Assembly (NCBI RefSeq): GCF_900114285.1
Contig: NZ_FOSN01000021.1
Span: 1 to 43,733, forward strand
Origin: Methylocapsa palsarum
GTDB taxonomy: Bacteria > Pseudomonadota > Alphaproteobacteria > Rhizobiales > Beijerinckiaceae
Direction: 5' to 3'
DNA length: 43,733 bases
Below, piece after piece: positions 1-6,585 of the stretch (its first letter is position 1; each line of letters opens with the position of its first letter). The position numbers and the translations under genes are program-made. A model generated the notes under the pieces. It was not told the origin of the DNA, searched no databases, and saw nothing but the letters and a program-made list of their open reading frames with translations.

Positions 1-18
1 ATCCTTGGCCGCAACGAA

Positions 19-324
19 ATGCGGAACGTTCGGCACCTCGGAAAAGAACGTTCCGGCCGGATAGGGCATCAATTTGCTGTCGTCAAATTGGTCGCAGAGA
101 ATGGCGGAGAAGCTGGCGTCAGGCTCCGCAAAGCCAAGTCGGAGAGCGCCGCGGAACTCACCCATCAAATCGAGGCCTTGGATGATAAGATCACTCAAAT
201 CAGCGTCACCGGTGAGCCCAGCCCCGAAACCGGCATGAATCAGTTGCGGAAAGCGTTGGCCAAAAATCAACGAACGAAGCTCAAGAACCGGCGCACAAAG
301 ATCAAAAGCGAGGAGTCGAAGTGA
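19..324 (+). CDS. hypothetical basic protein, 101 aa
   Basis: An open frame of 101 codons begins at the ATG at 19 and may extend left of the window. The product is charged and probably helical, with a lysine/arginine-rich C-terminus (KNQRTKLKNRRTKIK). I do not recognise a family. Its TGA overlaps a GTG start at 321 (GTGA), with an SD-like GAGGAG at 310-315, which argues for a real translationally coupled pair. The function is unknown and the 5' end is uncertain. Confidence 0.4.
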   Translation: MRNVRHLGKERSGRIGHQFAVVKLVAENGGEAGVRLRKAKSESAAELTHQIEALDDKITQISVTGEPSPETGMNQLRKALAKNQRTKLKNRRTKIKSEESK

Positions 325-461
325 GCAAGGGCGTCGAAATCGAATTTCTTCCAATCGACGACGATCATGTCCGGGCGAGGATCAGTTGGCGTGAACAGGA
401 TGCCCGGGGGAGGCACGCTGACGGTTTAACGAGAGACTCAAGGCCGATGCGCTGGCTCTAG
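321..461 (+). pseudogene. hypothetical protein, probably frameshifted
   Basis: A GTG start at 321, coupled to the upstream stop, opens a frame reading VSKGVEIEFLPIDDDHVRAR and ending at TAG 459-461. From about 430 the neighbouring frame has coding character (NERLKADALALAVRFAPIVR) and runs on towards 520. Removing one G from the GGGGG run near 406-410 and one T from the TTT run near 425 joins both parts. I infer one small gene carrying one or two single-base errors or mutations. No family is recognised. Confidence 0.3.
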
Positions 462-545
462 CAGTGCGCTTCGCCCCGATCGTTCGCCGACACGATCCAG
501 GGCTGAGGATCCCAGATCAAAACCATAACCTTAGGGACCGACGCC

Positions 546-776
546 GTGACGCTCTCGAAAGTATTCAACCTTGTCGCTGCCGTTCTGGGCATGCTCGGCG
601 CTCTCATACTGTACAAAGGCTCCTTCGCCTATGAATCCCCAGGAGCTTACATGGACAACGCCATGGTCGACGCCATGCGTTCACGGAATACGCGCAGACT
701 ATTTGCTCAGCGCCTTGGGCTCGGCCTTATCTCGGCTAGCTTCGCCTTGCAGATCGCAGCGCTATTGCTCGAATGA
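546..776 (+). CDS. small two-helix membrane protein, 76 aa
   Basis: The GTG start at 546 follows an SD-like AGGGA by about 8 bases. The protein has two hydrophobic segments (about residues 8-26, VAAVLGMLGALILYKGSFAY, and 58-74, LGLISASFALQIAALLL), with a short hydrophilic stretch between them (YMDNAMVDAMRSRNTRR). It resembles small conserved membrane proteins of unknown function that I recall from rhizobia. It would sit in the inner membrane with both termini on the same side. No enzyme motif is visible. Confidence 0.65.
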   Translation: MTLSKVFNLVAAVLGMLGALILYKGSFAYESPGAYMDNAMVDAMRSRNTRRLFAQRLGLGLISASFALQIAALLLE

Positions 777-1192
777 TCGGCGGCTGCCGGCGTAGAGTTC
801 ATGGCCGAGAATGGCGAAGGGGCAGGCGTGAGGTTGTAGATGGGCACTTATGAAGCGTCTCGACTCGGCACCGGGGGGAACCACGGCGCCAGCGCCTCGC
901 GATCATCGGCGTCTTTCATAAGCGTAACTGCGATCAAAATCTCGCTTAAACGCCTCGGCGGCCTCGGCTTATGTGAAAGGCTAACCAGCATAGTGAGTGC
1001 TTCCGCGCATCCAGACAAGAGCCGGCACCTGACCGGGTAAGAATGCACTCTCCGTCTTGAGCCGGTAGTGGGTCTTCAAACCGACCCACTACCCTTTGGT
1101 GCATAGGCAAAGAATTATAGCGCCGGGGTCAAAGCCAACCCGGCTTTCACGCTTCTGAAAACCGAACCGCTCCTGATGCCTTGAATTGGTGG
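777..1192. other. intergenic region without a convincing gene
   Basis: This 416-bp gap lies between the convergent 546-776 gene and the crystallin-like gene. The two 66-codon frames here (840-1040 plus, 848-1048 minus) are antisense to each other and have no family character. The only clear structure is the hairpin at 1064-1093. Confidence 0.5.
1064..1093. terminator. 11-bp perfect inverted repeat, possible terminator
   Basis: GGTAGTGGGTC at 1064-1074 and GACCCACTACC at 1083-1093 form a perfect 11-bp stem with an 8-base loop. Only CTTTGG follows on the plus strand, so a Rho-independent terminator is weakly supported. It sits between convergent genes, where a bidirectional terminator would be expected. 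Confidence 0.4.
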
Positions 1193-2803
1193 TTAATCGA
1201 TCGATGGTAGCGTCAAGCTTGGCCCGTTAGCGTCTCCAAGGAAAGGCTGCGTAAACGGCGAGACAACGCAGCCCCCAGTCTGAGGATCATTAACCCCACC
1301 GCAGATGGTCGAGCCCGGATCGACCGCGACGAACTCTATCTGATGCCCGTTGGTCAGCTTGATGATGAAGGGGGACGCCGCTGCCGGGCAGGAGCCGCTC
1401 GCGTCGTATTGCGCCGGCGAGGACCCCTCCTCCTTGAAGGGCGCGCCGGATGTCAAGTCGCGCGTCCAGTAATGTACTGTCCGTTTTTCGGTTTGGCAGT
1501 TGAACACCGCGAGCTGGCTATAGCCTTTTGGAGGGGGCGCCGCCACCGCCTGGCAAAGAGCCCCCGGCGTCTGCACCTTAAGCGATGAGACAAGGTCGTT
1601 CTCGGCAATTAAGGGACTGTCGCTCGTATATTTCGAGCACATCGTGCCGAAGTTCTCGCCAGTGCAAATGCACGCCTGCGCGCCTGGTCCAAGTTCGAGC
1701 GATGAAATCGATTTATCGTCGAGGCCGATATGCGTATGGTCGTTATAATCGCCAACGCCGAGGCTTACGCAGGGCGCTAGAAAATCGGCGTGCATGAAGA
1801 ACGAGGCTTGATTGGCGCGCGGCACGCAATCCCTAGCGCCGCGCGGCTGCACCTTCAGCGCCGTGATGGAGTCGTTGGGAACGCGGTCGCCACTTAGAAA
1901 TCTGACGTCCGAGGTCAAGAGGATGCAATCGCCCTTGAACTGCGCATCGGTGCAGATCTCGACCTGCGCCTTACCGCCGATCCTCACCGAAGAGATCGAA
2001 TCATTGGGCAGGCCGATCGCCTCCGATGTTGGATAATCGCCGATATTCTTCACCACGCAATTGCCGAGGAAATCAGCATTCGTGAAAAAGGACGCCTGAT
2101 TTTCCGCGGGCTGGCATTCGCTGGTTCCGCGCGCCTGGACTTTCGCCGAGGAAATCTGGTCGTTGCCCACGCGGCTATCGTTGACGAAGGGAACATCCGC
2201 GGTGACCAGAATGCAATCACCCTGGAACCCTATATCTTTGCAGACGACCACCTGAACATTGGCGCCGACGTGGATAGCCGAGATTGAGTTGTCGCGGAGC
2301 CCGATCGCGCCTGAATTCGTATAGTCCCCGATCTCCTTGACGACGCAGGAACCGAGAAAATCGGCGTTCGTATAGAAGGAAACCTGATTGGCGTTGGGAA
2401 TGCATTCAGCGAAGCCGAGCGGTTGCACCCTCAACGAGGTCGTGTTGTCATTGCCGACACGGTTGTCATGAACGAAGGACTCGCTCGCCTTCAACAGAAT
2501 GCAGTCGCCGCCAAAATTGACATCCTTGCAGAGGACAACCTGCACATTGGCTCCGAGCTTGACCGACGAAATTGAATCGTTCGGCAGACCGATTGCGTTC
2601 GCATTGGGATAGTTGCCGACGCCCCTCACCGAGCAGGACCCGCCAAAATTGGCGTCCTTGAAAAATGCAGCCTGGTCGGCGCCGGGGTTGCACGCTGCGT
2701 AAGCGGCCGGACTAAACAATACCGTCAAAAGGAGCGCGCCTATTGCGACAACGCCACGCTTGTCAAGCAAGACTGACATCTTACCGAAAAATTCCTGGCC
2801 CAT
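1193..2803 (-). CDS. secreted protein with four tandem beta/gamma-crystallin-like repeats
   Basis: The 536-aa product starts with a signal peptide (about residues 1-36, cut after AAYA). Four repeats of about 92 residues follow (about 38-129, 133-225, 230-321, 326-413). Each has two Greek-key-like halves with aromatic-rich strands (FFKDANFGGSC, FYTNADFLGSC) and the double-clamp calcium motif N/D-N/D-x-x-S/T-S: NDSISS, NDNTTS, DNSISA, NDQISS, NDSISS, NDSITA, DDKSISS, ENDLVSS. Each repeat has about four cysteines, suggesting disulfides in an exported protein. The C-terminal 115 residues form a separate unidentified region. An AGGAG about 8 bases upstream supports the start at 2803. Calcium binding and an extracellular structural or stress role are inferred from the family. 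Confidence 0.8.
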   Translation of the reverse strand: MGQEFFGKMSVLLDKRGVVAIGALLLTVLFSPAAYAACNPGADQAAFFKDANFGGSCSVRGVGNYPNANAIGLPNDSISSVKLGANVQVVLCKDVNFGGDCILLKASESFVHDNRVGNDNTTSLRVQPLGFAECIPNANQVSFYTNADFLGSCVVKEIGDYTNSGAIGLRDNSISAIHVGANVQVVVCKDIGFQGDCILVTADVPFVNDSRVGNDQISSAKVQARGTSECQPAENQASFFTNADFLGNCVVKNIGDYPTSEAIGLPNDSISSVRIGGKAQVEICTDAQFKGDCILLTSDVRFLSGDRVPNDSITALKVQPRGARDCVPRANQASFFMHADFLAPCVSLGVGDYNDHTHIGLDDKSISSLELGPGAQACICTGENFGTMCSKYTSDSPLIAENDLVSSLKVQTPGALCQAVAAPPPKGYSQLAVFNCQTEKRTVHYWTRDLTSGAPFKEEGSSPAQYDASGSCPAAASPFIIKLTNGHQIEFVAVDPGSTICGGVNDPQTGGCVVSPFTQPFLGDANGPSLTLPSID

Positions 2804-3183
2804 AGAGTCGCTCCTATATACGTAAATTTGCTGCCCACCTCCCTATTATCGCCAATCTCCCGTCGCGTCGTCCGCTGAACGGGTGAAACGGAGGAAGTGA
2901 CACCATCAATTCGTACGACCGGTTCCATAACGGTCGCTTGTCACTCCCGTTCCTTGGGTCCTGCACGGTCGGTCATCAACAGCGCGTCGAAGCTTTTCCT
3001 CTTTCTACAAAAACCTCTCTTGCGTGTGTTTTTAGAGGAACAGCACGAGCGCTGCAGTGCAATATGGGTTGCAAATAAAGCGGCTGCCAGCATTGCTGCA
3101 AGGCCAAAGGCGATCGGCCTACTATCGCGGCAACCAACGCCGCCCTCGCCACGTTCACCGCGAAGTTAATGAAGGAGGTTTAG
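2804..3183. other. divergent intergenic region
   Basis: This 380-bp stretch separates two divergent secreted-protein genes and should contain both promoters. I see no confident -35/-10 pair. It carries a 17-bp motif at 3086-3102 that recurs at 5993-6009. Short frames in it (for example 2976-3158 minus) lack family character. Confidence 0.4.
3086..3102. repeat. 17-bp dispersed repeat, copy 1
   Basis: GCCAGCATTGCTGCAAG occurs here and at 5993-6009, each time shortly after AATAAA. CAGC-AAT-GCTG inside it can pair. On the minus strand it resembles the core of a hairpin followed by a T-rich stretch. Confidence 0.4.
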
Positions 3184-3426
3184 ATGTGCACCCAAATTCG
3201 CCTCGCGGCCATGTGTTTGATTTTGTCGGTGGCTTTCGCCTCGGCGCAGCAGGCGGGAGTTACGACAGGTCCAGCTTCAGGAACGAATATTGAGCCCAGC
3301 ACAGCAATTCAAAAGGACGCCTCCGGGCGCAGCGCGACAGAAGCCGGCGCGCCCGGTGTCGAGGCGAAGCCGGGCTCGGAGGGCGGCAGATCGCCCGAAA
3401 AGTCCGATCAATCCAAAATGAAGTAA
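3184..3426 (+). CDS. small secreted hydrophilic protein, 80 aa
   Basis: The start is fixed by a strong SD (AAGGAGG at 3172-3178) just ahead of the ATG at 3184. Residues 1-21 form a signal peptide ending AFASA; one cysteine near LAAMCLI makes a lipoprotein unlikely because no LAGC-type lipobox is seen. The mature part is low-complexity and disordered (Gly, Ser, Glu, Lys, Pro). I recall similar short periplasmic proteins in Hyphomicrobiales, without known function. Confidence 0.65.
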   Translation: MCTQIRLAAMCLILSVAFASAQQAGVTTGPASGTNIEPSTAIQKDASGRSATEAGAPGVEAKPGSEGGRSPEKSDQSKMK

Positions 3427-3610
3427 ATTCGTCAACACAGAACGCCGCGACGCGCGCGACCGCAGCCCTGTGAGGAACGGCGGAGGTTCTTTGGCGCGTG
3501 GCCGGAGAACGTGCTCCGGCTTATCCCTATCGCGAGCCACGCGCTCGGGAGGCGCAGGGGCTGCCTGAGCTGATCGGCGCTGTGGTTTTTGAGCAGGGTT
3601 GAAGGCCCAC

Positions 3611-3643
3611 AAAAAAGCCGCTCATTTCTTTCGAAGAGCGGCT
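3611..3643 (-). terminator. Rho-independent terminator of the SRAP/zinc-ribbon transcript
   Basis: On the minus strand AGCCGCTC/GAGCGGCT forms an 8-bp stem (3643-3636 with 3623-3616), followed by a run of six T (complement of A 3611-3616). It lies 70 bp beyond the stop of the 3711-4049 gene, as expected for the operon end. Confidence 0.8.
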
Positions 3644-3710
3644 AGTTAAGGTTTTAGGGCGGCTCGTAGGGAGGAGATACGGGCCGCCCGCCCGCAACCT
3701 TTGAGGCACT

Positions 3711-4049
3711 TCAATTAATCCCAAAGCCGGGCTGAAGTTTCGCTGGCGCTAAAAATTCCATCGCCGCCCCCGCAGTCGCGACTAAAGCAGCCTGCCGGCA
3801 TCGACAGGCTTTTTTGTCAGAATCGCGCCGACCTACCGCGTGCTTGGAAACCGTCGCGGCGCGCCGGCGGTCGAATACTGCAGCCGATCCCCGGACGGTC
3901 ACGCCTCGCCCGCCGCATTTCGCGCAAACAAAGCGCCGCGCCTTCGGAATGTCGATCAGGATTAAATCGTCCGGCAGCTGGAGCGCGTCGGACAAAGCCG
4001 GAAATGCCGAGCGCGCGATGTGTCCGATCGTCGGGAGCTGGCCTAGCAT
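3711..4049 (-). CDS. small zinc-ribbon-like protein
   Basis: The ATG at 4047-4049 lies one base beyond the stop of the SRAP frame, so the two are cotranscribed and probably coupled. The N-terminal half reads as a conserved small family: LPDDLILIDIPKARRFVCAK, then a CxxC knuckle (CAKCGG). The matching first knuckle is missing or degenerate. The C-terminal half (after about residue 56) is low in family character and contains a plus-strand hairpin at 3789-3815, so the true end may be earlier. Its role is unknown; the SRAP neighbour could hint at DNA maintenance. Confidence 0.5.
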   Translation of the reverse strand: MLGQLPTIGHIARSAFPALSDALQLPDDLILIDIPKARRFVCAKCGGRGVTVRGSAAVFDRRRAATVSKHAVGRRDSDKKACRCRQAALVATAGAAMEFLAPAKLQPGFGIN

Positions 4050-4701
4050 GACCCGGAAGCCGCGAGAGGCATGGTTTCGGGCTGGTCACTTTTCGCGCCT
4101 GAGGCGACGATTTTTAACAGATCGTTGGACGCGGGCCTTTGCAGCGCCGTCGCTTCTTCGATCCGCCGAGCCAAATGTCCCATTCTTCGGGCGTCGTGAG
4201 CAGAACGGGCATGGCCTTGGCGTGAATTGGCCGGACGGTCTCGTTCGCCTCCGTCGTCAGGAACGAAAACGTGCGATGCTCCCGCGCCTCGCCCTTGCGT
4301 TCGCCGGTCCAGAGCCGCCAGATCCCGGCGAAGGCGAACAGCGGCCGGCGTTCGTCGAGAGCAAACCAGTTCGTGACCTTCGGCCGGCTGTCCGTCCATT
4401 CGCAGAACGACGTCGCCGGCACGAGGCACCGCCATTCGGCCTTGAGCCAGCCGCGCCAATAGGGCGAGCCCAGATTGCGGACATTGGTGACCGGCACTTT
4501 GCCGAGATTCGGCGGCGGTGGAAATCCCCAGCGCATCAAGGAAAGCTCGCGTTCTCCGTCTGGCGCGAGGCGCACGACGGGAGCCATCGTGTCAGGATAG
4601 ATCGCCGGCAAAAGCGGCAGATTGCCGGACAGGTCGCGCCGGACCCTGAAGAGCTGCCGCATCGCGTCCTGGCTTCGGGTCAGCGAATAAAGATTGCACA
4701 T
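4043..4701 (-). pseudogene. SRAP/YedK (HMCES-like) abasic-site protein, frameshifted near its C-terminus
   Basis: SRAP proteins crosslink to abasic sites in single-stranded DNA through Cys2. The start MCNLYSLTRS gives the N-terminal catalytic cysteine after Met removal. Other family blocks are NVRNLGSPYWRGW, RCLVPATSFCEWT (the conserved Glu) and IHAKAMPVLL (the conserved His). The frame goes wrong after DIWLGG: the annotated frame ends in a basic tail, while the neighbouring frame continues with the expected IEEATALQRPASNDLLKIVA up to a stop at 4043. Adding one base in the GGA stretch near 4160 restores about 219 aa, near the family length. The active residues lie upstream of the break. Confidence 0.8.
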
Positions 4702-4873
4702 TCGGAGAATTGAGCGGTTTTTCGGGGCCCGGTCAAAGCTTGGCTACGCGAAGAGTCCTCCCCTCCCCGCCCCCGCGCGAAGATGGCTTCGATCTAGCGT
4801 CATCGCCGAATTCCTTCGTCTCTGAACTTTGCGAGCAAAGAAGCGTTCTGGGGCCTTATCAGGAGGCGGTCAA

Positions 4874-5068
4874 ATGGCGATGCTTGAGATGGATACGAAA
4901 GACAGTGAGAATCTTCCCGTTCCGTGTGTCCCTTGCGAGGTTACCGACAATAGCTTAGCCGCCCTGGCCGGGCTTTTCTTGGCCGTTTGCTTCGGTACGG
5001 CGGTTTTGGGAACGGCCTTCGCCATGGTGCCGCCCCCGATCCACGGATTCACGAGCCCAGTGCAGTAG
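4874..5068 (+). CDS. small single-pass membrane protein, 64 aa
   Basis: The start at 4874 follows AGGAGG at 4861-4866 with ideal spacing; an in-frame start at 4829 lacks such a site. The protein has a hydrophilic N-terminus with PCVPCE, then one transmembrane segment (about residues 29-49, LAALAGLFLAVCFGTAVLGT), and ends PPPIHGFTSPVQ. A terminator at 5183-5217 follows. It is a predicted monotopic small membrane protein; no family is recognised. Confidence 0.6.
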   Translation: MAMLEMDTKDSENLPVPCVPCEVTDNSLAALAGLFLAVCFGTAVLGTAFAMVPPPIHGFTSPVQ

Positions 5069-5182
5069 CGGCGCCGAGCATCGGCTGCGGTCGCGGGGCG
5101 TCGTCTTCCTTCGCGTGCATCCGCGCACCGAAGCGCTGCGTGGCGAGGTCTATCTCAATTCTAGGCCTCCCAGCCTACCCTT

Positions 5183-5217
5183 GGCCCCGTTGCAAATTAA
5201 TGCGGCGGGGCCTTTTT
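5183..5217 (+). terminator. Rho-independent terminator
   Basis: GGCCCCG (5183-5189) pairs with CGGGGCC (5206-5212) across a 16-base loop, followed by TTTTT. It lies downstream of the small membrane gene at 4874-5068. Confidence 0.7.
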
Positions 5218-5285
5218 GCTTCTCCCGCAGCGTTACCGTCGGGGCGACGCCGATCGGTAAGGCCTGCGGAGACCAACGTGGGGTG

Positions 5286-5729
5286 TTATTTGTCCGTCTC
5301 CGGCGTCGCTAGGCCGCCTATACGGATAAGTGCGGCCGCTTGTGTTAGGCGATCCTGGTGGGCGCGTTCCGCATCTGTCGGGTTTGGAGGCAGCGGCCCA
5401 ATCTCGCGATCTATGCGCGCGTAGTCTTCCTGAGCCGGCTTAACAGGCACAATAGGCGTGGCGAACATATTGGGGCTCATTGCTTGGGCAAGCTCTTTTG
5501 GGCCGTGCTCGGCCGGCGCGATCGGGGGCTTCGGCCCGCCCCCCTTCACGGCGGCCTCCTTCGCCTTTGCACCGTCGATAAGGAGGCTCGCTATTAGGTG
5601 GAGCTTGTCAGGCTCTTTGATCTCATCAACCAGCGCGCGGGCAATTTCCGCCGCTGTGTTCTTCGCAGGCTCGATCCGCAAACCCGCGGGCTTGACGGGC
5701 GGCCTGGTCGGCTGTTTGGGTTCGGTCAT
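5286..5729 (-). CDS. hypothetical proline-rich protein, 147 aa
   Basis: I place the start at the ATG at 5729 (MTEPKQPTRPPVKPAG), because the upstream part of the longer frame (to 5918) belongs to another small gene read in shifted frames. The protein has a Pro-rich N-terminus, a helical block (AAEIARALVDEIKEPDKLHL), a Pro/Gly linker and a second helical block (DAERAHQDRLTQAAALIRIG). It is hydrophilic, with no signal peptide and no recognised family. Confidence 0.5.
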   Translation of the reverse strand: MTEPKQPTRPPVKPAGLRIEPAKNTAAEIARALVDEIKEPDKLHLIASLLIDGAKAKEAAVKGGGPKPPIAPAEHGPKELAQAMSPNMFATPIVPVKPAQEDYARIDREIGPLPPNPTDAERAHQDRLTQAAALIRIGGLATPETDK

Positions 5730-5781
5730 ACCTAGAACATAGCACCGGGAGGACGGATTGGCCATGAAATGTCGATAAAGG

Positions 5782-5918
5782 TCAGACGTCCGGCAGATGC
5801 GTCGATTCGACCCGCCAGCTGCGGGGATGGAGTGGACGCTCGTAGTCCGAGACGAAGCCGGCCATGCCCCAGCGCGAATGTCGGCGAGCGTTGGGAGCTG
5901 GCTTCGATCTGGCGTCAT
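5782..5918 (-). pseudogene. small conserved hypothetical (about 45 aa), frameshifted
   Basis: The frame begins MTPDRSQLPTLADIRA at 5918. The expected continuation GMAGFVSDYERPLHPRSW and the end ESTHLPDV lie in the neighbouring frame, ending at TGA 5782-5784. Adding one C at the GCTGGGGC stretch near 5873 restores a single peptide (DIRAWGMAGF). I recall this short ending from small Hyphomicrobiales proteins of unknown function. It is another single-base break. Confidence 0.5.
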
Positions 5919-5978
5919 GGCCTAAGACGGCTGCGACGAGGCGGCTAAAATTTGCCATCAACTAAAAATATGCAGGCG

Positions 5979-6269
5979 TCAATAAAAGAGCCGCCAGCAT
6001 TGCTGCAAGCGGCCCAAGTCATGGGAGGAAACGCCCAAGGAGGGCATCCAGGAGCAAGCAAAAGATGTGCCGCGCAAGTGGCCAATTGCGGCCTGTTCGC
6101 GGGCTTGGCGCGGGTTTGGCGTCCCCGCGAGGTCTTGGAACGGTCCGCTCTGCTCACCGATAACCGCGCCCTCACCGACAAGCTGGTGAGCCAATGCGCG
6201 GACCTCGACGTTTTCCTGTAAACTCAGAAGAAAACGCCTGAGACCTTCGACGGTGGAAATTGAAGTCAT
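5979..6269 (-). CDS. possible hypothetical protein, 96 aa
   Basis: The N-terminal two thirds (VEGLRRFLLSLQENVEVRAL, then HQLVGEGAVIGEQ) read like a real helical protein. The last residues (RLQQCWRLFY) come from the dispersed repeat/hairpin at 5984-6014, so the C-terminus may be wrong or shifted. No strong ribosome binding site and no family are seen. Kept at low confidence. Confidence 0.35.
   Translation of the reverse strand: MTSISTVEGLRRFLLSLQENVEVRALAHQLVGEGAVIGEQSGPFQDLAGTPNPRQAREQAAIGHLRGTSFACSWMPSLGVSSHDLGRLQQCWRLFY
5984..6014 (-). terminator. hairpin containing dispersed repeat copy 2, minus-strand terminator-like
   Basis: On the minus strand GCCGC-TTG-CAGC-AAT-GCTG-GCGGC can fold into a bulged hairpin, followed by TCTTTTATT. 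Its 17-bp core (5993-6009) is identical to 3086-3102. It could be a terminator or a short interspersed palindrome. Confidence 0.45.
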
Positions 6270-6585
6270 GAAGTGGATTCTCTTTCAGACCACTATTATT
6301 AGTGTAATTTGTTGGGTAGTTTGGCCTGAAATCGCGCGCGGCCGCATCGATTTTATTGCTTTTTCAGTATTGGTTGCGTGGCTATTGACCGACGGTATTT
6401 CAGAAGCGGTAGACGGAACAAAACGTCTATGGCCTCGATTGCGAAATCGAACCCGTGCGGCCGGCAAGAAGAGCAGCGGCGAGGTCACGTTCCGCCCGCC
6501 CAACGGGGGCGGCGCGCTGGGCAGCTCCGATAGCAGCGAACGCTTCCTCAGGATTGGCAAGAAGAGCATTCGCAAGAGCCGATGA
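6268..6585 (+). CDS. possible small membrane protein next to the prophage tail module
   Basis: From the ATG at 6268 the frame encodes about 50 residues with two hydrophobic stretches (WILFQTTIISVICWVVW and FIAFSVLVAWLLTDGI). It then runs antisense into the end of the 6427-8520 gene, where the tail is basic and uninformative. The N-terminal part is more AT-rich than its surroundings and looks coding. A holin-like or accessory phage membrane protein is possible but unproven. An in-frame GTG at 6253 is an alternative start. Confidence 0.35.
   Translation: MKWILFQTTIISVICWVVWPEIARGRIDFIAFSVLVAWLLTDGISEAVDGTKRLWPRLRNRTRAAGKKSSGEVTFRPPNGGGALGSSDSSERFLRIGKKSIRKSR

Noticed and set aside
3789-3815. 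Plus-strand hairpin with T5 (AGCCTG/CAGGCT)
   Set aside because: It lies inside the minus-strand zinc-ribbon frame with no plus-strand gene ending there; kept only as a hint that that frame's C-terminus may be spurious.
3814-4713. 299-codon plus-strand frame antisense to the SRAP gene
   Set aside because: The minus strand carries clear SRAP motifs; the plus frame is Arg/Pro-rich without features.
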